Assembly (NCBI GenBank): GCA_963277665.1
Contig: OY728143.1
Coordinates: forward strand, 235,901,591 to 235,965,590
Length of the DNA stretch: 64,000 nt
Origin: Viscum album
Lineage: Eukaryota; Streptophyta; Magnoliopsida; Santalales; Viscaceae
Reading direction: 5' to 3'
The notes under the pieces are model-generated. The model was not told where the DNA came from. It ran no database searches and was given only the letters and a program-made list of their open reading frames with translations. Positions 12,339 to 23,999 of this stretch are shown here, in pieces. The stretch's first letter is position 1. Every line of letters starts with the position of its first letter. The position numbers and the translations under genes are program-made.

Positions 12339-14975
12339 TACAACACCACATGTTTTTCTAAAAATAAATAGAAATGTATGGAACATTTTTTTAAGTAGAT
12401 ATTTTTAACTATCCTTTAAAACATAACTTTTCCACTTCTATGTTTTTAATTTCAAGAAACAGTCTTCTACAATTTTGTTCAGTATGTTATTTGGAGTCTA
12501 TTGGAACCAACTTGTTTTTTTTGTGAATAGTAACATTCCTTTATGAATAGTAATATGACCCTAATGAATAGTTAGTTTTATTATTATTTTATTTTATTAA
12601 GTCTTTAAAATAATAGCATCTAGGTTTATTTTTCATTGTGATATAGAAGTAGTTACAGAATTAGAGTTGTTAATTTTTAAATTATGTATGATTTTATTTA
12701 AAATTTAAATTAATAATATTTAGAAAATTATTTTTAAAAAATGGACTTCAATTTTGAAATGTACGCATCGATAAATGGTTAGCGTGAATTTTGGGTATTT
12801 TTATGAAATAGTTTATTTGTCTATGAATAGTAAAATAATACAGTTTTTCGTTTCGCTGTATTAATGACATCATTAATTATGTAATAATGATGTCATAAAT
12901 CAGGTCGACTTGTGTGTAATCTTTCACTTTTCCAATTAATACCAACTTGTCCCTTCATTTAATACATTTTCAATTCTCCGTAAACAAATCTCTGGACTCT
13001 TTTCCTTCATAGTAGTCCTCCCATGGTTTCCTCAAGCCCCCAAGGTCCCAACCGTCACGTTCTAAGGGTTACTCTACAAGGTATGAAAATTCTCAATTTC
13101 TTTCTTTTTCCATTCAAGTTCAGTTTTATGTGGTATATCATTCAAGTTTCCATACCATGTTATTGTTTTCTTATTATTCTTGATCTATTTTGTATTATTA
13201 TTCATTTTTGGATGGGTGACACCTGTCCCGTCTCTTCTTAATGTTTTCTAAAACCCTGTCTCATAGTCGTTGGGCAGCCGAATTTTTGTAAGAGATTTCC
13301 CACTTATTCTTTTATTTTTAGATCCTTTCCCATTATTTCTTCATCTCTTCTTACCCAAGTGGCATGAAATCTCTAGATTCATTTATATTCTATATTTTCT
13401 CATGTACATGGAAAATTTATCATCATTGTTTTTCTCTAATCCCACTTATTTAAGGAATAAAAACATTGTCCATTATGTGTCGAATTACCGACATCGTGGA
13501 CGATGTGATTTCAATTTCCATTAGTTCTTTCATTTTTGGTCAAAAAACCATTTATATGGTTGAACCAGGTTATAATATATGTTTTATGACTCACCCATGG
13601 TTCTGGAATTCTTTTCTACTCCTGGTTATAATTTATAAGATAAAACGTGGTTGTTATTATCAAAGAACCACTAAAATGATCTAAACGAACAACATTAATG
13701 TTTTAGATTATGAATTATCCTCATCTTAAACATCAAAATAAAAAATGGTATAAATTATGTTACTGAAATATGTTAATACCTTTCCATTACAATTCTGGAA
13801 TTTCACTTCCAATCGACAAAAACTTCCACCAGAACCAATCCTGGAAATCATGTTAAGAACTCACCCAAAAACAGAGCAAGGAGAAAAATAGTAACAATTA
13901 AAAGGTGAAATGGTGTTATGAAATGATAATATAATATGTTATAAAAATGAACATGTTTCTGTAAAATACTAATAACTCTCTTTTAACCATTATACAGGAT
14001 GTTTAAGCATGTTTGAATTAATACAATCTCGAGGTAAGGGAATTTATAACCCAATTTCCATTCATTGGGTTGACCTTCTACATCATTATTTTATGTGATA
14101 TTTAAATTGTTTTTGTGATGGTTTCTATTTATATTATCTATTATTATGTTTATTTAAAATATATATACATTATCCATCCACTCTATTATGTCTCTCTTCA
14201 ATTGTATGATATTTATAAGGGCTTTTCTTTAGAAATCCTCTTTTTAAATTTGGTTTTATGAAATTCCAAAGAAAATTTTTTATGGAATTATTCATGTTTT
14301 ATTATTATGTTTTGGTTCTTGGGAATTATTTATGATGAAGGGTGGGACATATATATTCCTCCAATTAATTGGGTATGTGTATGCTTGAGGTCGGCCATAT
14401 AGTTATTCCAAGTGTATCTGTGATGGTTACACAAAGTAAGGTAGTCGTGAGGGTTACAGATTATATGGTAGCCATGAATGGTTACAATATTATGTATGTA
14501 ATTCCCCAAGATACCTTTATTATTATATTTTTTTTTTTGGATCTTGTGTAAATATCATGATACAGAAAAAATTATATATATGGGTGACAAGCATGTCATT
14601 CGAAAATGCTTTCATACATTACGAGTATTCATGGACTAATGTGCTCTTCACTTATTTTTCATCCCTTACTGAGATATTGTGCACCTCCCATGTTTTTAAA
14701 TGATTTTCACAGGTTAATGGATGTGTAATATAAGGAAAGAATCCATTATAAATGTTTAATAATTGACAGGGAGTCTTGTTTTATGTTATGATGTTTTATA
14801 TTTTGAAAAAAATGGAAACTATTTTTATGGTATCCACCCTGTAATATTTTGTAATTTTATGAATGTATTGTCCTAATTCTTTAATGATGTAAAAATGAAA
14901 AGATCCTCAATGTATAAAGATGTGTTTTCTTGACTAAATTCTAGAGTATTTTTGTAATAAGGTCGGGTCCTTATA
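12339..14975 (+). repeat. Element 1 5' LTR
   Basis: The 2,637-bp LTR aligns along its length with 19639-22415. It begins TACAACACC where the other LTR has TGTAACACC, and ends CCTTATA two bases before the primer site. Compared with the 3' LTR it lacks about 115 bp near 12905-12920 (3' LTR counterpart about 20215-20345). It also carries AATTAAT at 12934-12940 where the 3' LTR has TATAAAT. Short open frames inside (for example 13023-13241, 13270-13524, 13466-13684) fall within LTR sequence and are not genes. Confidence 0.92.
13473..13530. repeat. Conserved palindrome-bearing LTR block (5' LTR copy)
   Basis: These 58 bases are identical between the two LTRs of Element 1 (partner 20899-20956), although the LTRs otherwise differ at about one site in ten. 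At the centre is the perfect inverted repeat ACATCGT-GG-ACGATGT (13491-13506). The block is richer in CG than its surroundings. Its function is unknown; a protein-binding site or RNA stem is possible. Confidence 0.7.
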
Positions 14976-14977
14976 TT

Positions 14978-14988
14978 TGGTATCAGAG
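14978..14988 (+). other. Element 1 primer-binding site (initiator tRNA-Met)
   Basis: TGGTATCAGAG lies two bases downstream of the 5' LTR. It matches the standard plant Ty3/gypsy primer site complementary to the 3' end of initiator tRNA-Met, so it would prime minus-strand DNA synthesis. Its position independently confirms the 5' LTR end. Confidence 0.92.
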
Positions 14989-15110
14989 GACGGTTTAGAT
15001 AACTTTAGGGGTTAGGGTGACGTTTATAGAATACCATAAATTATTTTCACTCAATGTTTAATTTGAAATGTTATAGCATTTAAATATTACTGTGTTGCTT
15101 CATCTAAGAC

Positions 15111-16130
15111 ATGTTTTTTAGAATGTTTTTTCGTAGAAGTAACAGGGATGCTGAAGAGGTGAGGCACCAACAGAATGACATCATTCTGGAACTACAGCCC
15201 GAAATGGTAGGGATTGGAACAAAACAGTTTGTGAAAGTAATGGATCAGCTAACACAGGAAATAAATGGTGGGGGCATCCATGTAGTTGAACCAATAGAGG
15301 TACCACAATGGAACATGACAGTAGTGGAACATTTTATGAGACAACATCCTCCTACATTCAATGGATCTTCTAACTCAGTAGCAACTGAAGGATGGATAAA
15401 ATCCCTTGAAAAGATATTGGATGTTATGGGATGTTCAGAAAATGAAAAGGTAAGTATTTCCATTTATCTTTTTAAAGGGGAAGTTGATTAGTGGTGGTCA
15501 ATGGTGATGAATATGAGGGGTAAAGAGAATTTTGATGCCTTAGATTAGGATGAATTTAAAACTCTTTTCCATGAAAAATAATTTCCTAAGGTGGTGCGAC
15601 ATAGAATGGAGAAGCAATTACATAAATTGAAACATAAGGATGACGACTCTATGGCTGTGTATGAAGTGAACTTCACCCGACTGGTGAGGTATGATCCAAA
15701 TCATATTCTGGATCTTGATTGCAAAATCAACCAATTTTACTCAGGATTGAAGTCAAGGTATCAAAGGGTGTTGGCCTCCCGTGAATACAAAAGTTATGAG
15801 AAACTTTTCTGATGTACTGAGAGGGTAGAGGTGGAGTTTTCTTTTGATCATGTGAATTTTTTAAACAATGAAAAGAAGATGTCTAGTTGGAAAACAATAT
15901 GTAATAATCAACCAAATAAATCTGATGTTAAGAAAATACAATTTCTAGTTTGTGAAAACTGTGGAAATAAACACCCTGGGGAATGTCTAAGAAAACTGGT
16001 AAGTGTTTTAAATGTGGTAAGATTGGACATATGGCCTAAGAATGTTACGAAAATAAAACAAAGACTAATCCTGATTAGCAGACTGTAAAGTGTTTTAAAT
16101 GTGGTGAAATGGGTCCTTATGCAAATGTTT
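15111..16130 (+). pseudogene. Element 1 gag (degenerate)
   Basis: Capsid/nucleocapsid relic. The first frame starts at ATG 15111 and reads 126 codons. It includes a gag signature around HPPTFNGSSN and WIKSLEKILDVMGCSENEK, typical of plant chromovirus gag, before a stop at 15489. Further gag sequence continues at 15591-15812 (VYEVNFTRLVRYDP, then a YSGLKSRYQ stretch) after two in-frame stops. Two zinc knuckles follow. The first (16004-16045) keeps the C-X2-C-X4-H-X4-C spacing exactly but has a TAA between His and the last Cys. The second (from 16091) has lost its His (now Pro) and final Cys (now Phe). No functional capsid can be made. The start follows the primer site by about 120 bases, as expected for a gag leader. 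Confidence 0.88.
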
Positions 16131-16189
16131 TCCCAAAGAGAGATTTGAATGATGCAATCAAACTAGAGTACAAGCAGAAAGGTGTAGTG

Positions 16190-16600
16190 AGATCCTTTGT
16201 GACTACATCAGTAGATGCCAGGACATCCAAGGAAGTTATATTAGGTAATTTGTTTATTCACTTAGAATTCGATAATGTTTTGTTTGATACAGGGTCTACA
16301 CATTCCTTCATCGCTGAGAAATTTTCTGGTATTTTGGAAATATCACCAAAAGAAATGTGACCCAATCATGTTGTTAAAACACAAGGGGAAATGTTATATC
16401 ATAGAAGAATTATAATAATCTTTTTATTGTGTTCTGTGGAAAGACTTTATCTGTAAACCTTGTTGTTTTACCCTTAGCCGAGTTTGATGTTATTCTGAGA
16501 ATGGACCGGCTTTTGGATTATCATGTTATGATTGATTGTAGAGCTAAAGAAGTTTTTTTTGAATGTGTTTATGTTTTTATAAAAGAATGAACCCATAAAA
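16190..16600 (+). pseudogene. Element 1 aspartic protease (degenerate)
   Basis: Retroelement aspartic protease relic in the frame running 16109-16360. It contains the active-site signature DTGSTHSFI, with DTG at 16286-16294. The enzyme family cuts the Gag-Pol polyprotein and works as a dimer with one DTG from each subunit. The catalytic triplet is intact, but the frame ends at a TGA at 16358. The downstream protease half (a FDVILRMDRLLDYH stretch near 16482-16520) is in separate frames. It continues from the zinc-knuckle region with no sign of a separate start, as in a single gag-pol reading frame. Confidence 0.85.
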
Positions 16601-16689
16601 TTGATAACATATTAGAAAGCTGAGAAACTATTGAAAGATGGAAATGAAATTCATCTTGCTCATATTGTTGAAAACAAGGAAACTATTCA

Positions 16690-17460
16690 AATTAATGATG
16701 TTCCAGTGGTAAACGAATACCTTTATGTTTTTTCTAATGAGTTACCCAGTTCCATACATGATTGAGAATTTGAATTCACAATTGGCTTAGTTCCGAATGC
16801 TAAGCCAATTTCAAAACACCCATATCATATGGTTCCCATAGAAATTCTTGAATTGAAAAATCAGTTGTAGTATTTTCTTGAAAAAGGCTTCAATCATCCA
16901 AGCAATTCACCATGGGGAGCCTCTGTTTTGTTTATTAAAAATGAAATATGGTACCCTGAGACTTTTAATTTATTATAGAGCATTAAATAACATCACTTTT
17001 AAAAACAAGTATCATTTGCCTCATATTGATGACTTGTTTGATCAGCTCTAGGGAGCTGGGTATTTTTCCAAGATTGACTTGAGATCCAGACACCATCAGC
17101 TGATGGTGAAGGAGGATGACATCCTGAAAACAACCTTTCATACAAGATATGTTCATTATGAATTTGTTGTTATTCCATTTGGATTAACTAATGCACCTGC
17201 TGAATTCATGACTCTTATGCATAGAATATTTCATGAGTTCTTGGATAAGATTGTTGTTGTATTTATGAATGAAATTCTAGTATTTTTTACAAATAAAGAG
17301 GGGTATGAAAAACATCTAAGGGTTGTTTTGAAAACATTAAATGAAAAGAAACTATATGGAAAATTCAGAAAGTGTGATTTTTGGTTGAAATAAATTTCTT
17401 TTCTTGGGCACAATGAAATTAATGATGGAATAATAGTTGATCCATCCAAAAAAAATTATT
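16690..17460 (+). pseudogene. Element 1 reverse transcriptase (degenerate)
   Basis: Ty3/gypsy reverse transcriptase relic spread over at least two frames. Recognisable blocks are FLEKGF and [11 protein letters not shown] (around 16870-16940), a YRALNN block near 16975, FSKIDLRSR (first catalytic Asp kept, near 17070), FGLTNAPAEFM (near 17188) and the active-site region at 17262-17276. There the expected F-I-D-D reads F-M-N-E (Asn-Glu at 17268-17273), so both catalytic aspartates are lost. Stops at Gln positions (TAG after NQL near 16868 and after DQL near 17048, TAA after WLK at 17391) and a frameshift near 16945 add to the decay. The continuous piece is 17079-17393. It is followed by the RNase H relic as in all Ty3/gypsy elements. 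Confidence 0.9.
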
Positions 17461-17599
17461 TTATGAATGGACAAGACCCACAAATGCTACAGAGATTCGT
17501 AGTTTTATTGTCTTAGCAAGTTATTACTGACGGTTTATTAAGAACATTTCACGGTTATCTAGCCCGATAACTTTGTTAACACGGAAAGGGATTAAATTT

Positions 17600-18060
17600 G
17601 TTTGGATAGAGGGATGTGATGTTTGTTTTCAGGAACTGAATAAGAGATTGGTGAATGCTCCAGTTTTGGCCTTACATTCCCAAAATGGTAAGTTTTTCGT
17701 CTACAGTGATGCTTTTTTAAATATACTTGGTTGTGTTTTGATGTAGAATGATTAGGTAATTTCCTATGGTTCGAGAAAACTTAAACCTCATGAGCTAAAT
17801 TATCCCACACATTATTTGGAATTGGCAGCTGTGGTTTTAACATTGAAAAATTAGAGGCAACATCTCTACGGAACCAAATGCCAAATATATATTGACCATA
17901 AAAGTCTAAAGTATATATTCACTCATAAGGAATTAAACATGAGGCATAGAAGATGGCTAGAACTGCTAAAGGATTATGACTTCACGATCGATTTCCATCC
18001 CAAAAAAGAAAACAAACAGGCAGATGCCTTAATTCCGAAACGTCATGAATCATTAACCAT
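17600..18060 (+). pseudogene. Element 1 RNase H (degenerate)
   Basis: RNase H relic immediately after the reverse transcriptase. It would degrade the RNA strand of the cDNA hybrid. Visible blocks are LVNAPVLALHSQ, then FVYSDA (first catalytic Asp present, near 17697-17712) and GCVLM. Two stop codons follow where plant homologues have Gln and Lys/Gln, then [27 protein letters not shown] (near 17892-17925) and [12 protein letters not shown]. The region ends with a NKQADAL block leading into integrase. It is read through several stops (two TAG at about 17745-17757 and another near 17850 at a Trp position), so it is non-functional. Confidence 0.87.
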
Positions 18061-18179
18061 GATACATTTTCAACATGATCCCTTGATTAATGATTTGATG
18101 AATTTTGTCTTAGAAGTTGTTGGTGCAGGGAACACATCTGTTTTGTTTCAGGTTTTAGTGTAGTCTTCATTACCAGAAA

Positions 18180-19290
18180 GAATTAAGCAAGTGCAGAAGG
18201 AAGATTGTGTGCTACATAAAAGGGTAGAATTGGTTAAAATAGGCAAGTTTTCAGAATTTAAACTTGACAACGATTTTATTTTAAGATTTGGAAAAAGGAT
18301 GTGTGTACCTAGTGATTCTCAATTGAAGAAATATTTCTTGTGTGAATCTCATAGTTCTCCACTTTCTATTCATCCTAGAAGTACTAGGATATACAAAGAT
18401 CAACGAGAGTATTATTGGTGGGATGGAATGAAAAGAGATATTTCTAATTTTTCCATGAACCGTTTGACATGTTAAATGTTTAAAGTAGAGCGGAAGTTAC
18501 CGAAGAAGATGCTTCAGAATTTTCTAGTGCCAGATTGGAAATGGGAGAATGTATCCATGGACTTTGTGGGGGTACTATCAAAGACCTCTCGAGGTAACAA
18601 TGCAATTTGGGTTGTTGTTGATCAGCTAACAAAGTCTATACATTTTCTATCCATTTGAGTAACAATGTATTTGGATCAACTTTCTCAATTGTACCTCAAA
18701 GATATTGTCAGGTTACATGCAATTCCTTTTTCCATTACATCTGACCGAGATCCCATGTTAACTTATAACTTTAAAAGGGACTTCAGAAGTCTTTGGGCAT
18801 AGAGTTAAATTTTATGACAACTTTTAATCCTCAATCATATTGGTAGTAATAATGAAAGATTCAATCATTGGAGGATATGCTTCAAGCTTGTTCATTGGAC
18901 TATCAGGGAAGTTGGGATCAACATCTTTCTTTAGTTGAGTTTTCTTATTGTAACAGTTTTCTTTCCAGTATTTAGATGGAACCTTTTGAGGCATTTTATG
19001 GGAAGCAGTTTCGGACTCCATCATTTTGGGATGAAGTCGGTGAAATAAAGTTGATGGGGCCAGAATTAGTAGACTAAGTGGCCGAGAAAGTGAGTATGAT
19101 CCAGAAGCACATGAGGATAGCTCAGAGCAGACAGAAAAGTTATACAGATAACAGAAGGAAATACTTCTCTTTCGAGTTAGGTGATCATGTTTTCCTTAAA
19201 ATCCTTCCTTGGAAAACTGTGATGCATTTTGGTAAGAAAGGGAAGGTAAGTCCACAGTTCATCGGACCTTTTAAAATCTAGGAGAAATTT
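18180..19290 (+). pseudogene. Element 1 integrase (degenerate)
   Basis: Relic of the DDE integrase that inserts the cDNA. The N-terminal zinc-binding region keeps the two His (HSSPLSIHP, near 18348-18374). The C-X2-C half reads RLTC followed by a stop, so its first Cys is lost. The catalytic core keeps all three acidic residues: Asp in SMDF (18560-18562), Asp in SDRDP (18743-18745) and Glu in LEDML (18871-18873). The core is interrupted by stops at 18473 and 18656 and by a frameshift between 18790 and 18860. The C-terminal part (19078-19281) contains GDHVFLKI and FIGPFKI, matching the end of gypsy integrases. It is separated from RNase H by the usual linker. Confidence 0.87.
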
Positions 19291-19620
19291 GGAATAGTGG
19301 TATACCGCGTAGCTTTTCCTCTGAGCTTGTTTCAGTTACATAATGTTATTCATGTTTCGATGTTGAGAAAGTATGTGCCAGTGTAATCACATGTCTTGAG
19401 CATAGATGCAGTGTAACTTGAAGAGAACCTTTTTTATGAAGAGAAACCAGTTTAGATTCTAGATCAATGGGAAAAGGTTTTGTGGAATAAGGTAATCCAC
19501 CTGGTAAATTTTTGTGGAGAAACCACATTGTTGAAGAAGCAACATGGTAGCCTGAAAATTCTATGAGAGAAAAGTACCCTCTGTTGTTTAATAAGAAAAT
19601 CAAATTGTGAGGACACAATT
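19290..19620 (+). pseudogene. Element 1 chromodomain-like tail (degenerate)
   Basis: C-terminal tail after integrase. It starts with a YRVAFPLSLFQLHNVIHVSM-type linker (near 19302-19362). After a one-base frameshift near 19505 it continues with V-K-F-L-W-R-N-H and VEEATW followed by a TAG (near 19549). This W-x-x-x-x-VEEATWE pattern belongs to the chromodomain-like tail of Tekay/Del chromoviruses, thought to steer insertion toward heterochromatin. Both a frameshift and stops destroy it. The next bases run into the purine tract and 3' LTR. Confidence 0.8.
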
Positions 19621-19623
19621 TCC

Positions 19624-19638
19624 AGAAGGTGAGGATAA
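19624..19638 (+). other. Element 1 polypurine tract
   Basis: A purine-rich run (AGAAGGTGAGGATAA) directly upstream of the 3' LTR start. This is the position of the plus-strand primer in LTR retrotransposons. Two T residues break the purine run, consistent with age. Confidence 0.75.
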
Positions 19639-20359
19639 TGTAACACCCCAGGTTTTTCGAAAAATAAATAGAAATGCATGGAATATTTTTTTAAGTAGAT
19701 ATTTTTAACAAGCCTTTAAAACATAACTTTTCCACTTCTATGTTTTGAATTTCAAGAAACTATAATCTACAATTGTGTTCAGTATGTTATTTAGAGTCTA
19801 TTGAAAGAAAATTGGTTTTTTGGTTAATATTAACATACCCTTATAAATAGTAATATGAATAGTAATATAACCCAAATGAATAGTATATTTTATTATAATT
19901 TTATTTTATTAAGGATTTTTAATAATTGCATCTAGGTTAATTTTTCATTGTGATATAGAAGTAGTTACAAAATTAGAATTGTTAATTTTTGAATTAAGTA
20001 TAACTTTATTTTAAAATTAACTTAATAATATTTAGAAAATTATTTTCAAAAAATGGACTTCAATTTTGAAATATACACATCGATAAATGGTTAGGCTGAA
20101 TTTTTGTAATTTTTCTGAAACAGATGAGTTTTCATTGAATAGTAAAAAATACAGTTTTTAGTTTCGATGTGTTAATGACATCATTAATGATGTAATAATG
20201 ATGTCATAAATCTGGTTTAATTTTTTATAGTTAAATATGATTGTGAGGTTTCCCAAGTGGCTTATACCAAAGGAAAATACAATGGTCAAACCCTTGGTGT
20301 TTCAAATACCACTAATGAGGTGTCCCTTGAAAATTATTAAAATAATCCATCACTTTACC

Positions 20360-20366
20360 TATAAAT
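20360..20366 (+). promoter_or_regulatory. Candidate TATA box in Element 1 3' LTR
   Basis: TATAAAT lies about 720 bases into the LTR, in a C/T-rich context that suits a plant core promoter. The aligned position in the 5' LTR (12934-12940) reads AATTAAT. Its role as the promoter is inferred from position and sequence only. Confidence 0.35.
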
Positions 20367-20898
20367 TCCCACTATTCCCTTCATTTAATTTAATCCCAAT
20401 TCTCCCTCAACGAAACTATAGACTCTTTACATTTATAGTAGTCCTCCCATGGTTTCCTCAATCCCCCATGGTCCCAATCTTCATGTTCTAAGGGTTACTC
20501 TACAAGGTATGAAAATTATCAATTTTATTCTTTTTCCATTCAAGTAATCTTTTATGTGGTATATCATTCAATTTTTCAGGACATGTTCTTATTTCCTTCT
20601 TATTCTTGATCTACTCTATATTATAATTCAATTCTAGATGGGTGACCCTTGTTCTCTCTCTTCTTAATGTTTTCTAAATCCCAGTCGCATAGTCATTGGG
20701 CTGTCTGATTTTTGTAAGAGATTTCTCACTTATTCTTTTATTTTGAGTTCCTTTGTCATTTTTTCTTCATCTCTTCTTACCCAAGTGTCATGAAATCTCC
20801 AGATTCATATATATTATGGATTTTATCATGTTCATGGAAAATTTATCATCATTGTTCTTCTCCCCTCTGACTTATTTAAGAAATAAAAACATTGTCCG

Positions 20899-20956
20899 TT
20901 ATGTGTCGAATTACCGACATCGTGGACGATGTGATTTCAATTTCCATTAGTTCTTT
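20899..20956. repeat. Conserved palindrome-bearing LTR block (3' LTR copy)
   Basis: Identical to 13473-13530, with the perfect inverted repeat ACATCGT-GG-ACGATGT at 20917-20932. Confidence 0.7.
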
Positions 20957-22415
20957 ATAGTCTGGTAAAGAAACCATTTATATGGTTGAAACAAGTTATA
21001 ATATATGTTTTATGACTCACTTGTGGTTCTGTAATTCATTTTTACTCATGGTTCTAATTTATAATACAAAATAATGTTGTTATTATCAAAGAATCACTAA
21101 AATGATCTAAACGAACATTGTTAATGTTTTAACATATTAATCATACTCATATTAAACATCAAAATGATAAATTGTATAATTTATGGTACTGGACATATGT
21201 AAATACCTTTCCATTAAAATTATAAAATTTCACTTCCAATCGACAAGAACATCCTCCATGAAGTAATCATGGAAATCATGTTAAGAACTCTCCCAAAAAC
21301 AGTGCAAGGAGAAAAATACTAACAATTAAATGGTGAAATTATGTTATGAAATGATAATATAATATGTTATAAAAATTAAAATGTTTCTGTAAAATACTAA
21401 TAACACAATTTTAACCAATATACAGGATGTTTAATCAAATTTATGTAAGACAATCTCGAGGTAAGAGAATTTTTAACCCAATTTGCATTCATTGGGTTTG
21501 CCTTCTACTTCATTATTATATGTTCTATTTGAATTATTTTTGTAATGGGTTCTGTTTATATTATGCATTATAATTTGTATTTACAGTATATATACATACT
21601 CCATCCACTCAATTGTGTCTCTCTTCTATTGTATGATATTTATAAGGGGATTTTCTTTAAAAATCCTCGTTTTAAATTTGGTTTTACGAAATTCTAAAGA
21701 AATGTTTTTATGGTATTATTAATGTTTTAAGATTCTATTTTGGTTCTTAGGAATTGTTTATGATGATGGGTGGGACCTATATCACCCTACAATGCATTGG
21801 GTATATTTATGTTGTAGGTTGGTCGTATGGTCACTCCAAGTGTAATTGCGATCGTTACACAAAGTAAGGTAGCCGTGGGGGTTTCATATTATAAGGTAGC
21901 AAAGAATGTTTACAAGATTGTTTTTGTAATTACCCAATATAACTTTTTTATTATATTTATTTTCTCTTGTTTTGTGTGGATATTGTGTAGATATCTTGCA
22001 ACACAAAGTAAGTATATATATGAGGGATAATCATGTCTTTTGAAAATGCTTTCATACATTATTTGTTTTCATGGTCTAATGTGCTCTTTCCTTATTTTTC
22101 ATCCGTTATTGAGCTTTTGTGCTCATCCCAAGTTTTAAAATGATTTTCACAGGTTAATGGATGTGTAACATAAGGATGGAATCCATGTTAAATGTTGAAG
22201 AATTTTCAAGGAGCCTTGTTTTACGTTTTAATGTTTTATATTTTGAAAAAAATGGAAACTGTTTTTATGGTATCCAATCTATAATAACATGTAATGTTTT
22301 GAATGTATTGTCCAATTTCTCTAATTCTCTAAACTTGAGGCGATATTCAATGTAAAAGGAAGTGTTTTCTTGAATAAATTCATGATTATGTATGTAATAT
22401 TTTGGGTTCCTTATA

Positions 22416-22420
22416 GTAGT
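22416..22420 (+). repeat. Target site duplication, Element 1 right
   Basis: GTAGT follows the last base of the 3' LTR and matches 12334-12338 exactly. Confidence 0.9.
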
Positions 22421-23994
22421 TGTTTTAGTAATATGATAAGTTGACATAGAAATTTGGGGTGGCTAGTGTATACATAACCATTAAGCACCTTTATAATGAA
22501 ATGGATCCTAAATGTTGATTAAAATCATATATTGGGTATTAATTTTTTTTCATTTAGTGACATTTATTGAAATCTTACAAGAATATATTTTTTAATGGCT
22601 TAATTGAATAGAACATTCTAATCAATTTTGGAAAATACATGATAAACCCTATTTAATGTTCTTTTAAATCATATTTAATGGATAAGTCTTTTTGAATTAT
22701 ATTCATCTTATAAGGATCTTATTCAATAATTGTATGGTCACATTGAATGTACTTTCTGTTTTTAATTTAATTTACTGATTATGCTCAAATGTGAACCCAT
22801 TATAATGTATTGAAAAGTGAAACATGAGTAACCATTCATTGTTGGTACTCATAAAACACCATCAAAAAAATTATTCATTTATTTATCTTAAATATACTAT
22901 ACAATTTTTATTCCCAAAAATCCTCACAATTTAATATATAATTTCTAGAGACTCTTTTGAGGTATCATTGGAGTTAATGGAACATGGAATCATTCATCAT
23001 TGATGAATTAGTGTTGTCGAGACTTTTTATTGAATGTTAGATTTCAATGTTAGGTATCATATGTATGCTTTTCACTTTTAGTCCCTCAATATAGACATGC
23101 TAGATCTTAGGAAACGCATATTTAGAAATATGGTATTTTAATTTTATGTGATGTTATTAATATTTATTCCTATATGGAATGGTCACCATTTAAATTTGTG
23201 AAAGATAAAATTTGTCTTCTAGTGTTGTAGAATATGTTATGGTATGATAATCACACAAATTAAATGATTTCATATCAAACCAATATATCATTTTTCACCA
23301 CATTCGTATACATAATATTATACAATATTATATTTAAGGATTCAATGTATCTTTTCACCACTGAATTATAGTAGGAAAAGTAGTTGGTTAATATACAATA
23401 TTCTACAAGTATATTTTACTTAATTCAGTGACATATAAAACATATCCACTACCCATCAATATTATTTCAGGGACACCAAATATAGTTATATTGTTCAACT
23501 ATATGAATCTATTAATATCCCTACATCCAAATTATTTCATGGGCATATCCACTATATATGTAGAAAATATATTATCTGTAGTACAGATGTATTTGAACTA
23601 TTGTATTATAGAAGGTGGATATATCACTATAAAATAAATTTCACATATGTAAAATGGGAAGAGTATTATGATTTTTGAAAATATTTTAGGGGATGATGGA
23701 TAATTATTTCATATATCATAAAGGAATTGAAAATCCCCATTATCAAATTTTAGGCTTGAAAAATATATTTTTGGAATATTCTATGTCACATTATTTACTA
23801 GATGATATTGGATCATGTCCTATGAGAATAATATTCTCCATTGAATGAATATTTCAACATAATTCAAGTAATCATAGTGGATGATGTTTTCTTCCCTTGA
23901 GGAGGTCCATTAATTCTTGTAATTAAATAGTGTATAATTATACTATAGTTGTAGTATATTAAACAAAATATCAATTTAACTATTATTTTATTCA
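22421..23994. other. AT-rich spacer between Elements 1 and 2
   Basis: About 1.6 kb of AT-rich DNA in which I see no gene, RNA or clear repeat. Elements 1 and 2 inserted separately into this kind of background and are not nested. Confidence 0.55.
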
Positions 23995-23999
23995 TTGAG
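23995..23999 (-). repeat. Target site duplication, Element 2 left
   Basis: TTGAG abuts the LTR at 24000 and is repeated exactly at 35677-35681. It fixes both ends of Element 2. Confidence 0.92.

Larger units (their letters stand above)
12339..22415 (+). mobile_element. Element 1: degenerate Ty3/gypsy chromovirus (Tekay/Del-like)
   Basis: This is a 10,077-bp LTR retrotransposon. In order it has a 5' LTR, an initiator-Met primer site, gag with zinc knuckles, protease, reverse transcriptase, RNase H, integrase, a chromodomain-like tail, a purine-rich tract and a 3' LTR. The pol order RT-RH-INT places it in Ty3/gypsy. The C-terminal chromodomain relic and the long LTRs point to the Tekay/Del lineage of plant chromoviruses, which is a family-level inference. 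At least a dozen stop codons and several frameshifts break gag-pol, so it cannot be autonomous. LTR-LTR divergence of roughly 10% in a 340-base sample counted by eye indicates an old insertion. The outer 5' dinucleotide has decayed from TG to TA. Confidence 0.93.
19639..22415 (+). repeat. Element 1 3' LTR
   Basis: The 2,777-bp partner of 12339-14975 starts TGTAACACCCC and ends CCTTATA. It is longer than the 5' LTR chiefly because it keeps about 115 bp near 20215-20345. A TATAAAT candidate lies at 20360-20366. The palindrome block is at 20899-20956. Short frames inside (for example 20237-20491, 20753-20950, 22161-22355) are not genes. Confidence 0.93.
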
